The notes under the pieces: generated by a model | Told to the model about the DNA's origin: nothing | Database searches by the model: none | What the model saw: only the letters and a program-made list of their open reading frames with translations | Assembly (NCBI RefSeq): GCF_003576645.1 | Contig: NC_044920.1 | Coordinates: 7,449,312 to 7,513,311 of the forward strand | Source: Ipomoea triloba | Lineage: Eukaryota; Streptophyta; Magnoliopsida; Solanales; Convolvulaceae | Length of the DNA stretch: 64,000 bases | Reading direction: 5' to 3' | In this document: in pieces, positions 11,309-20,931 of the stretch | Layout: each line of letters begins with the position of its first letter | Numbering within the stretch: position 1 is the first letter of the stretch | Translations under genes and position numbers: made by a program

Positions 11309-11930
11309 GGGACGGGTTTAAGCGCGAAAGAGGTTCTAGGTGCGGTTATGCGGTTAGATCTGAGACATTGATCAAATATAGATCAACGGCTCAAAACAAT
11401 GAATTTTTTAAAATAAAAAAAAATGCGTGTCTGGAAGGAAGAAGCATAAGCTAAAAATAGCGCACCTTAAGTCTTAACGTTGCGCACATTCATTTTATAA
11501 CAATGGCGCACCTTAAGAAGGATAACCACGCATCTTAAGAAGAAAAACCACGCCCTAATGTTTTAGACCGACACACCTTAAGTTTCAACAAAAAATGCAC
11601 CTTGAGATATAAACTAAAGACCTAGCACACCTTAAGCACATAAACCACACATCTTAAGCACAAAACATACGCACCTTAAACACAAAACTTGGGCACCTTA
11701 AGTTCTCAACTACATGCACCTAAATAAGGCACACGACACACCTTAAGCACAAGACCTATGCACTTTAAGTACAAATCATACACACCTTAAGTTTGACCCA
11801 TATTGAAAATAACCAAATTGCCACCGCGTTTTTTTTAAACGTTGTTAATCCTGGACTTTGATCTTGGCAAGTCCAATGGCTCTTCTATCACCGCAAAATC
11901 GCACTTGAGGACTCCAACCGCACGAGAACC
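11309..11930. mobile_element. TA-embedded palindromic element with iterated CACCTTAAG motif
   Basis: Flanked on both sides by (TA)n (11294-11308 and 11931-11955). The ends form imperfect inverted repeats of about 60 bp: GGTGCGGTTATGCGG near the start against GTGCGATTTTGCGG in the inverted end. The interior (about 11460-11790) is a loose array of GCACCTTAAG/CACACCTTAAG spaced about 20-30 bp apart. There is no ORF. The structure resembles a non-autonomous DNA element inserted in a TA microsatellite (Micron-type target preference is known from rice MITEs); the family is not identified. Confidence 0.55.
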
Positions 11931-11964
<34 letters not shown>

Positions 11965-12138
11965 ATCATCATATCATGAACCATGATCCACATTGCATAT
12001 ATTATGAACCGTAACCCCCCACCCCAGTCTCCCCCCAAACTTTTAGTATGCTAAAATTGAATATTTATCAATAGTCCACCTTGTAATGTGGATGATGGTT
12101 CACGGACTCACAATATAATTTGCGTATATTCTTGGTAA

Positions 12139-12503
12139 ATTGTACCCATAGTCCAGCCGCCTTCCATTGTGGGCCTTGGTCTAAAACGGCATCAAATTAT
12201 GTACATGCAGTAAATGTATTATGTACTTTAGTTAACAGATTATGTAGTTGAAAATAAATTGAATGTACATAATTTGTTAATTGTAATATGTATATAATTT
12301 ATTAACTGAATATACATAATGTGTTAACTGCAAATAAATAATATGTTAATTGTAATATTTTCATAATTTATTAATTGCATGTACATAATTTGTTAATTGT
12401 GATAGGTATATAATTTTTTAAGTAAATGTACATAATATGTTAACTATACATCACATTGATTAAGAATCACAATGTACGGCGACACTTGGTCCGTGGTATA
12501 ACA
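12139..12503. mobile_element. Short TIR element with iterated TAATTTGTTAACTG-type motif
   Basis: The ends are imperfect inverted repeats (TTGTACCCATAGTCC...CGCCTTCCATTGTG against the inverted TTGTTATACCACGGACC...CGCCGTACATTGTG). The interior iterates ATGTACATAATTTGTTAA variants at least six times. No coding capacity. Confidence 0.45.
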
Positions 12504-13281
12504 ATTGTGCATACTTTGGGTAGGCTCATTTAATGAATATTGATACTCATTTAATGAATGTTGATAGAATTCTTTAGGCTTAATTAATGTAATATTAGAT
12601 TTGAAAATTTTGTGAAAAACAATTTGTAGATTTATAATTATAATTTTAAAAAATTATCATGATAAACTTATCATATTGATGCATTTGTTTTTTAACATTG
12701 TGATTATAATAACCATATTGTGTGCGCATTTATTTATTTACTAATCATTTTTACTCGCTGTATATGAGCAAAATATTAAAATCACAATATTTGCTTTAAC
12801 CAATTCACCTTAATTACTTTTATTATGAGACTAAAAGAGTTGCCCACTAGTTTTGCAACCCCTTTTGGCTTATTAGGCGATCTCTATCTCATTTTCTAAC
12901 TCATCCTTACCAAAGAATAAATAAGGTTAAAGTGTGTCTTTAATCGGGGGTGTTGACTAAACCTGGGTAGATAAATCATGTGTGACGATTTGATCATGAA
13001 GGTACAAAAAAGAATTAAATTCGTGATCATTCAAGTACTATGATAATGCTCAATCTATTCAGCCACATTTTTCAAAGATATTGCAAAATATGCTCTTAAA
13101 TTAATAAAAAAATTGTGAGTTTTATCCCTCAAGTAATGATATTGTGAATATGTGCTACAATTTGACTCATATTATATATCTGATTAATAGGTGTTTTGTT
13201 TGTAAAAATCATATATGGAAGGATTTTTAAACTAATGGAGGTTCATGATTTCAGGAATACTCATGACTCTTGATTTATATG
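12504..13281. other. AT-rich spacer up to element 2
   Basis: No gene seen. The last 35 bp (AATACTCATGACTCTTG...) is repeated at 32052 next to the unoccupied version of the insertion site. Confidence 0.5.
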
Positions 13282-13286
13282 AAACT
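13282..13286. repeat. Target site duplication AAACT (left)
   Basis: AAACT directly precedes the TGTT of the 5' LTR and recurs directly after the 3' LTR at 26585-26589. The unoccupied paralog at 32078-32082 has a single AAACT. Confidence 0.93.
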
Positions 13287-15035
13287 TGTTAGGAACATAT
13301 TGTAATAGGTTTTGATGATACCAAATGTAACCTATAATCCCCTAAGTCTCGAAAGATAGAAATTATATGTAAGTTCGACAAGTAAACTAAGAGCGAAAAT
13401 ACAACCGGGTAACTTGAGCTCAACTCGGAAAATATTTAAGCTTAAGGTAAACTTGTGTGAACATCTTAGAAAGTCTCGTGTTGTAATCTTATAGATAGAT
13501 CAGAAGAAGGCACGGGACAACACTGGAGGAATAAGGGTCTGCGAGACATCAACTAAGTCTCGAGACATAAGCAGAGTCCGAGAGATAGGATCTCTCGATA
13601 CAACAACCTAGTTCGAGACATAAGCAGAGTTCGAGAGATAGATCTCTCGATACATGGGGATCAAGACATCAAACAATCGAGACATCAATCTTGGTCTCGA
13701 TAAACTGACATTTCTCCAAAAGGCTGAATGACGGTCAGGAAGCATGAATAAAGTTTGGAGAAGAAGAATATCATGGAGATAAAATATTAAGGAGGTGCCA
13801 GAAGTGGATGCCACATCAGAATTCCACAACAAACGGATAGAAGGTGCACTAATCCAAAGTCGGTCTTATTCCCTAAAACGAGGATCAATGGGAATTTAAA
13901 AAGAGTAACTTTTACCAAAAGTAGCAAGTGGAGCATGGACTCAAGAAAGTGGATTATGGAATATCCACTACCAAACAAAAGGTTCAAGTTGCAAGACCAC
14001 CACTCCATGAAAAATGCTGAAAAGATGCAAGTCCCATACATAGCATGGGAGACAGATTTCAAACGGAATAAGTTAAAACGTGAAGACACAAGTTAAAAAT
14101 AGGGAAGTTTCGTCAGAGAGGTTGGTTCATTCGAAAATCTTAAGAGGTGTCTGATTAAAACGTTCAAAAGTGCAAGTGCTCAACTTGGAATATCATCCTG
14201 ATATTCAAAACAGCGAGAAAAACACATCTTAGTGTTTGAGAGAGTTACAAAGCTTAAACTGCTATACATCTAGAAGGTGACCGAAGCTGCTCTACATCGA
14301 AGTTGACTCAACGATAGCTTTTGGTCAGATTGGAGCTTATTACACTCAACTGTGACAACCAAAGGTCCTTGCTTTGGATTAAGCAAGAAGAGGCGGAGTA
14401 ACCTGGCAGCTATCTAGTGAAGATCCTGAGGCTTGAGGCGGGCTTGGTTATCAAAGCTCAAGTGCTCGAGAGGTGGAGTAACTGGAAGCGGGGAGAAAAA
14501 CCTGAGGAGAGGCAGAGTAACCTGGGAGCTGTCTTGTGAAGATCCTGAGGCTTGAGGCGGGCTTGGTGATCAAAGCTCAAGTGCTCGATAGGTGGAGTAA
14601 CAAGAAGCGGGGCGAAAAACCTGAGGCTTGAGGCGGGCTTCGTGATCAAAGCTCAAGCGCTCGATATTGTACTAAAAAGGGAAGTTTTAGTGCAATCCTT
14701 CCAGGGAGTTCCTGGAAGAAGAGTGAACGTAGGCGGGTTGGCCGAACCACTTAAAAATCTCTCTCGCATTTACTTTCTGCTTTTATCTCTCGCTATCTAA
14801 CTCTCGAACTGCACTGCATATAACCGCACCTCTCGAACTAACTCAAACTCGTGCTAACTAAAAGGGGATAACTTTTCCGCTGCGCATAAAACTTTGTCTT
14901 CATCTTGTGAGGTATCGGACCTAAACATCCTAAGTCCAATACACACGAGAAGTCGAAAAAGATTTGCAAAATCTTATACAAGTCTATTCACCCCCCCCCC
15001 CTCTAGACTTGTACCCCATCCCCTTGGGACCAACA
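13287..15035 (+). repeat. 5' LTR of element 2 (promoter segment altered)
   Basis: 1749 bp, TGTTAGGAAC to GGGACCAACA. A unit of about 110 bp carrying CTTGAGGCGGGCTTGGTGAT occurs three times at 14400-14660 (two in the 3' LTR, two in element 1). At about 14068-14078 the segment that holds the TATA box in the 3' LTR is replaced by a short AGTTAAAAC sequence, a net loss of about 38 bp. A C-run at 14991-15001 lies near the 3' end. Confidence 0.92.
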
Positions 15036-15037
15036 AT

Positions 15038-15049
15038 TGGTATCAGAGC
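15038..15049 (+). other. Primer binding site (initiator tRNA-Met)
   Basis: TGGTATCAGAGC, 2 nt downstream of the 5' LTR CA end; identical to element 1. Confidence 0.92.
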
Positions 15050-15148
15050 AAGTTCTCTGATCGATATAAACCTTCGTTTATATTGCCTTGAGATCTTTCT
15101 TTGATAAATCTTTTGAAAAAGTTTTCAAAGCACGAGATAATTTTTAAA

Positions 15149-17254
15149 ATGGATAGCATGTTGTCGAGACATCTTCTTTTTGATCTTAGCAGGTTCGATG
15201 ACTGGAAAACACGCATGCTTGCGTACCTATCAGCCCTCCATGATGAGATGGCCGAGGTTATAACTTCTGGACCAGTCAAAATCTTAATGGTCAATACTGC
15301 TACAGCTCAAACCCAAGACACACAAAAGTAAATCCCAAAACCTAGGGAAGAATGGACAAGTGATGATAGGAAGAGACACAACCTGGACAATATTGCCAAG
15401 GACATTCTCTTCAGAGCTATAGACGAAACCATCTTCCCAAAAGTGAGAAAGTGCAAAACGGCAAAAGAGGTATGGGATACTTTGATGTTAATTGGTGAAG
15501 GTGACGAACAGGAAAAGGAGAACAAGCTCACCGTGGCCATGAAGAAGTTCGAGGACTTTAAGATGAAGCCAGGGGAAAGCATCGACAACATGGAATCTCG
15601 GTTCATGAAGCTATCAATCGAGATCAGTGATCTCGAGAAGGAGATTCCACAAAAGGAGCTAAACCTGAAGGTCTTACGAGGTCTTACCAAGGAGTGGGAA
15701 ATGAAGGTGATCACAATGCGTGATCACAGGGATTTGAAGAACACCACAACCGACCAACTGTTCAGAGATCTCAAAGCCTTCGAATTTGAGATGCTTCCGA
15801 GAGATGAGGACGTGGTGGACAGACGGAATGTGGCACTGATTGCTGATCAACCATCCACCTCTTCAAGGTCAGATCCTAATCCCACTAATATGTTATCTGA
15901 CGAACAGTTTGCTCTCTTCATGAGGAAATTCAGGAAATTCATGAGGAAGTCAACGGAGAGCAACACAAGTTCACCTTCCCCCTCAAGAAGGAACAATGAG
16001 AAACATTCATTCAGAAGGATAGAGGAGGAAAATCAGGGTCTTTGCTACAACTGCAGGAGACCAGGACACTTCAAAGCCGAGTGCCCTTACCCTATGGTAA
16101 GTAAGTATCAAGGCCAAGAAGGCAGGGATTCCAGGAGAAAGGAGGAATCCAAAGAAAAGCCAGCACAAAGTGGCTTCAAGGAAGATTCAAGGAAACATCT
16201 GCGCAGAAAGGCGCTTGTTGCTGAGGAACTCGAGAGAGCAATCGAGGAGTCCGAGACATCGAGCTCTAGTGAAGGAAGCAGCAGCTCAGAAGATGAGAGG
16301 GGACTCATCTGCTTATACACCGAGGAAGAAGAGGATCAATGTCTAATGGCCATTGACAATGAGGTAACCTCTACTTCCACATCTCGCTGCTCTACCTCTA
16401 CCTCTCGTTGTTCTTCGTTCGGAAGCGATGAAGATCCCTTTGAGATGCTTGAAACACTTAAAAGGGATCTCGCTATTGCTAACAGCACTCATGCCAAAAT
16501 CCGGGAAGAAAACAGCAAGCTAACTGCTGAAAGAGATATGCTTAAGAACGTCTCGAAAGAGAATTCGGAGCTAATTCTCAAAGTAAGTGAGTTAGAAGCC
16601 AAAGTAATCCTACTGGCTGAAGAGTGCAAAGCTCGAGAGACCAGAGAGCTTAATCTTAGAAAGGTCATAGCATCATACACTAATTCCTCCAAAGCTATGG
16701 AGAAAATGGTAAATGATCACAGACCTACTAGTGATAGAACTGGTCTAGGGTTCCGTCAAGACTGTCTCTCGAGAGATAAACAGACCAATGGTTTGGGAAC
16801 TTCAAATAATGGAGGATCTCAACCCAAACCAAACAATGGTCATAAAAGACCAACAGAAAAGACCAGAGTAGCTATTCATAAACCGTCCCTATACACCAGC
16901 AATGGAAAGTATAGGAAAGCTACGAAGAATGGCCGGGTAAACAATATCGAGAGATCACCTTGCTATCTCTCGCAAGGCCATTCCAAGTACAAAAGAAGCT
17001 ACATTCCATATAATGCGCCTCAAGGCAAAAATGGATGGTCTGAGATCCATAGAGTTAGGAACTCACGAATAGAGAAAAGCAGACTCTATCCATCTAGTGA
17101 GGACTGGTCATCGAATCATGACTTCTGGAAGAAATCTCACTTCCAGCAATTTCACATGACCAAACAGGCAATGAAGGGCATGGTGCGTAAGTCCGAGGTC
17201 AGGCCTCAACCAAAACTGATTTATGCACCTAAGATGCACCTAGGCCTGGAGTAA
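15149..17254 (+). pseudogene. gag: copia gag, nonsense and frameshift mutations
   Basis: The ATG at 15149 starts [20 protein letters not shown]. An in-frame TAA at 15329-15331 interrupts it after about 60 codons, and the same frame continues to 17254. The retained part has the gag polyprotein region (TLMLIGEGDEQEKENKL), a CCHC zinc knuckle CYNCRRPGHFKAEC at about 16042-16083, a Ser/Glu-rich linker, a coiled-coil-like stretch (16470-16640) and a basic tail. Near 17230 the reading shifts: the segment AC-CTA-GGC-CTG encodes a different frame from element 1 and ends early at GAG-TAA, so the last 30 or so residues are lost. The knuckle binds RNA during particle assembly in this family. Confidence 0.85.
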
Positions 17255-17327
17255 TGGGTCCAAGGTATAAATGGATGCCTAAACTTACTAACCAACCAGG
17301 ACCCAAAGTTTGGGTACCTAATTCTGC

Positions 17328-18487
17328 TTGATCTGCTTGCAGGACACCAGGGGCATATGGTTCATTGACAGTGGATGTTCGAGACATATGACGGGAAACT
17401 TAACACTGCTAGAGAACATCCAGCCTATCGAAGGTCCCTCGGTGACATTTGGAGACAACGAGAAGAAAGGACGCACAAAGGCTGTTGGTGAAATTCATAA
17501 GAATGAATTAGTGATCAAGGGGGTATCCTACGTTGAGGGTCTCAAATTCAACCTCCTTAGCACAAGCCAGTTCTGTGACAAGGGCTACAGAGTGATCTTC
17601 ACCAAAGGCAAGTGCCAAATCATACAAGAGGAATCTCTCGAAGTCGTCCTGGAAGCAGCAAGGAAAGGAAACATGTACATAGTGGATTGGAGATCTGCCA
17701 AACCATCCCTATGTATGCTGGCAAGGAGCAAGGAAGACTTATGCTGGGATTGGCACAGTAAGCTTAGCCATCTGAACTTCAAAACTATCAACAAGCTTAC
17801 TAAGAGGAACCTTGTGGAAGGACTGCCCAAAGTGACGTTTCGAAAGGATAAGATATGTGAGGCATGTCAACGCTGCAAACAGATCAAATCCTCTTTCAAA
17901 AGCAAAGCCGAGACATCATCCACTAGACCATTAAGTCTTCTTCACATGGACTTATTTGGACCGGTGGATCCACCCAGCATGAAAGGAAGAAAGTACACTC
18001 TTGTGGTAGTAGATGACTACACAAGATTCACCTGGACCGTGTTCTTAACGAAGAAAAGCGAGACAAAAGTTGCCCTACCAAATCTTTTGAAGCAAGTTCA
18101 AGTTGAAAAGGATGTCTCGATACTAAAGATTCGGTCAGATCAAGGTGGAGAGTTCGTTAATCAAGTTATCGAGAGCTACTGCAACGAAAACGGTATTCAT
18201 CATCAGTTGTCAGCTGCTCGAACGCCTCAACAGAATGGGGTTGCTGAAAGAAGGAACAGAACTCTCAAGAAAGCTGCAAGGACCATGCTCTTGCAAGCCA
18301 ACATATCTCAAGGATTTTGGGCAGAAGCAATCAATACAGCGTGCTATACCCAAAATCGGTCCTTGATCGTGAAAGGAATTGGAAAGACTCCATATGAGTT
18401 GTGGAATGGAAGAAAACCGAATGTAAGCTACTTCCACACATTCGGGTGCAAATGCTATGTCCACAACAATGGGAAGACTCAGCTAAG
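17328..18487 (+). pseudogene. pol: copia pol, 5' part (protease and integrase)
   Basis: The frame opens at TTG 17328, overlapping the ancestral gag TGA exactly as in element 1. Protease ([11 protein letters not shown]) and integrase ([24 protein letters not shown]) match element 1 closely. The frame is cut at a single N (18488) just after KCYVHNNGKTQ. By comparison with element 1 about 355 codons (roughly 1.07 kb), including the RT catalytic Asp at D662, are missing there. Confidence 0.88.
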
Positions 18488-18488
18488 N

Positions 18489-19452
18489 CATCTTATTGGT
18501 GCAAATCTATGTGGACGATATCATTTTTGGAAGCACCAATCCAGACTTGTGCGAGAAGTTCTCCAGGTTGATGAAAGGGAAGTTCGAGATGAGCATGATG
18601 GGAGAACTCAACTACTTCCTTGGATTACAAGTGAGACAACTTAAGGAAGGTATCTTCATCAATCAGGAGAAATACACCAAGGATCTGCTCAGAAAATACA
18701 ACATAGAAGGGAAATCCTCAGTCAAAGTACCCATGGGAACCTCTCTACGTATCGATGTCGACAGTGAAAGTCGAGAGTTCGATCAAACTACGTATCGAGG
18801 TATCATCGGATCTCTTCTTTATTTAACTGCTAGTAGACCAGATATATCCTTTGCAGTAGGTGTATGTGCTAGATTTCAGGCAAGTCCTAAGGAAAGTCAC
18901 TTAAATGCATCTAAAAAGATCCTTAGATATCTCAAAGGTACGCAAAGTGTTGGACTTTGGTATTCGAGAGGTGGATCTTTCGAACTTATGGGTTATTCAG
19001 ATGCGGACTTTGCCGGTTGCAAAATAGATCGAAAGAGCACATCAGGGACATGTCAGTTTCTAGGTGGAAGACTTGTCTCATGGTTTAGCAAGAAACAGCA
19101 TTCGATAGCTACAAGCACCGCTGAGGCAGAATATGTAGCAGCTGGAAGTTGCTGTGCTCAGGTTTTATGGATGAAGCAACAATTACTGGATTATGGTGTT
19201 GAATGTAAAGAGGTTAAGATCATGTGTGACAACACCAGTGCTATAGCTATTACTCAGAATCCAGTGTTACATTCAAGAACAAAACACATTGATATCAAGT
19301 ATCACTTCATCCGATACCATGTTGAGAAAAAGGATATAACTTTGGAATACGTTGCAACGGAGGAGCAACTAGCAGATATTTTCACAAAAGCGTTATGTGA
19401 AAATAGATTTTCTCAACTAAGGTTAGAATTGGGAATGATAGAATTGGGATGA
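18489..19452 (+). pseudogene. pol: copia pol, 3' part (RT palm end and RNase H)
   Basis: This resumes at [11 protein letters not shown] and keeps YVDD, the RT thumb/connection and an RNase H domain ([30 protein letters not shown]), ending LGMIELG-TGA as in element 1. It is out of frame with the 5' part across the N. It could be a true deletion or a failed assembly join; the single N favours the latter as at least part of the explanation. Confidence 0.88.
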
Positions 19453-19604
19453 ATGATCAAATCTTATCTTTTTGTATTTAGTGCCATGAACTGTTTCGCA
19501 TGTGAGGAGAGGTTTCATCAACTTTATAGCAGCTTTGGAGTTACACAGCATTGAATGGTCATTCATATGGCATCCCGTGACTCAACAGTGGTAACCTTTT
19601 GGGC

Positions 19605-19612
19605 TATAAATA
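19605..19612 (+). promoter_or_regulatory. TATA box ahead of the small post-pol ORF (element 2)
   Basis: GGGCTATAAATAGAAGGG, 46 nt before the ATG at 19651; matches the corresponding site in element 1. Confidence 0.5.
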
Positions 19613-19650
19613 GAAGGGTTTTCTCATCAGTTTATGTCATCGACTTCTTC

Positions 19651-20010
19651 ATGGAGAAGAAGAAAGGAAAAGACGATGTACCGTTCTGGTATAGGGGGAG
19701 AAAATCAGCAATGAAGTCCAAAGACTTTCAAGGAGAGAACTATCCAGAATCAACGAAGGGTGAACAGATTGCGGAGCTTCCTGATAATCCAAGCAAGCAT
19801 CCTATTCCCATCCAAGGTGAATGGATCCCCAAATGCGAGGAGATCCACAACGATGGGATACTGGAGTCAGAAGAAGAGTCCCGTATAAGTGGGACTCCTA
19901 CAGCTGCACATTCTGGTAAAGGAACTCCCCCAACCAAATGGAGAACCAAGGGAAGGGGAGATGAAGCCTGTGAGGAAGGTAGCAGCAGAGAAAAGGACAA
20001 GAAGGAGTAG
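19651..20010 (+). CDS. Small post-pol ORF of copia element 2
   Basis: 119 codons starting MEKKKGKDDVPFWYRG. The ATG is chosen at 19651 rather than further upstream because element 1 starts there and the TATA box lies between the two candidates. Lysine-rich at both ends, with a central SKDFQGENYPESTKGEQIAE block shared with element 1. No recognised domain. The C-terminus (EEGSSREKDKKE) differs from element 1. Confidence 0.6.
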   Translation: MEKKKGKDDVPFWYRGRKSAMKSKDFQGENYPESTKGEQIAELPDNPSKHPIPIQGEWIPKCEEIHNDGILESEEESRISGTPTAAHSGKGTPPTKWRTKGRGDEACEEGSSREKDKKE

Positions 20011-20352
20011 CCACCTCTAGTTCTGTTATTAGGATAAATAGGACTTTAGATGGCTAGTTCTTGTTCTAATGTTAGATTCCTATTAGGCTGCCCAAGGCCA
20101 AACAAAAGTTTCTATGGAATCTAATAGGATATTGATTCATATGTAATGTTTTCGAAAATCACTAAATGAACTTAAGGAAATGTTCCAAGTGACTTCTTTT
20201 GATGAATCAATCTTGTCTCCGTATCGCAATCTGTGTTCGAAAGGTAGTTCGAGAGGTACATGTTCAGTTTGCCTATTTGTGTTATGTCTCGAAGAAGGGT
20301 AGTTCGAGAGATCACTTCGAAAGATATCAAACTGACTATCTACGTATCTCTA

Positions 20353-20480
20353 AATGGAGGAATAAGGAGGGTTAGGGATCGATCACTCAGGGGGAAGATC
20401 CTTAACCACAGGAATGCTTAGATGGAGGAATAAGGAGGTTTAGGGATCAATCACTCAGGGAGAAGATCCTTAAACTAGCA
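20353..20480 (+). repeat. Purine-rich tandem duplication between post-pol ORFs
   Basis: A unit of about 69 bp holding GGAGGAATAAGGAGG and ATCACTCAGGG-GAAGATCCTTAA occurs twice. The purine tracts resemble polypurine tracts. Multiple PPT-like tracts are known in Sireviruses, but these lie far from the LTR, so a PPT role is uncertain. Confidence 0.6.
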
Positions 20481-20826
20481 AAGTCGAGAGTTTACCTTCG
20501 AGAGGTAAAACTAATGAGCTCAACAGATATATGTGGAACAGCTAACTTTGGACATTAATGTTAGCCACGTGGTCTTCGGTTACTGACGGTTTTCCGCTCT
20601 TAAAGGCATTATCTTGATAAGTGGGAGCATGCTTATATAAATATCATCTCTTTATATCCCACTATCCAAAACCGTATTATATCTTACCAAAATACCCTTA
20701 CCATATCTTACATACATAACCGTTATAAAGGGTATTTCTGACCTTTAAATTCTTTTAAATTAACCGGGATCCCTTTTTGGGTCAAGTTCTTAACCCTACC
20801 CATATATCCAACCCGAATCCACATGA

Positions 20827-20834
20827 TATAAAAG
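20827..20834 (+). promoter_or_regulatory. TATA box and Y-patch ahead of the large extra ORF
   Basis: TATAAAAG lies 105 nt before ATG 20932, followed by a pyrimidine patch TTCTTCTTCCTC. The ATG context is GACAATGGCG, close to the plant optimum. A second TATA-like string (CTTATATAAAT) lies at 20632-20642. Confidence 0.5.
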
Positions 20835-20931
20835 CCAATTTCTTCTTCCTCACCCGGATTCAAGCTCAAACCGAATACCCAAAACCCCCAAATCCTAAAC
20901 ACTGTACACAATCCCTCCAACACCTCAGACA

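Noticed and set aside
15307..15714. Antisense ORFs over gag and pol
   Set aside because: Shadows of the retroelement coding strand with no independent support.
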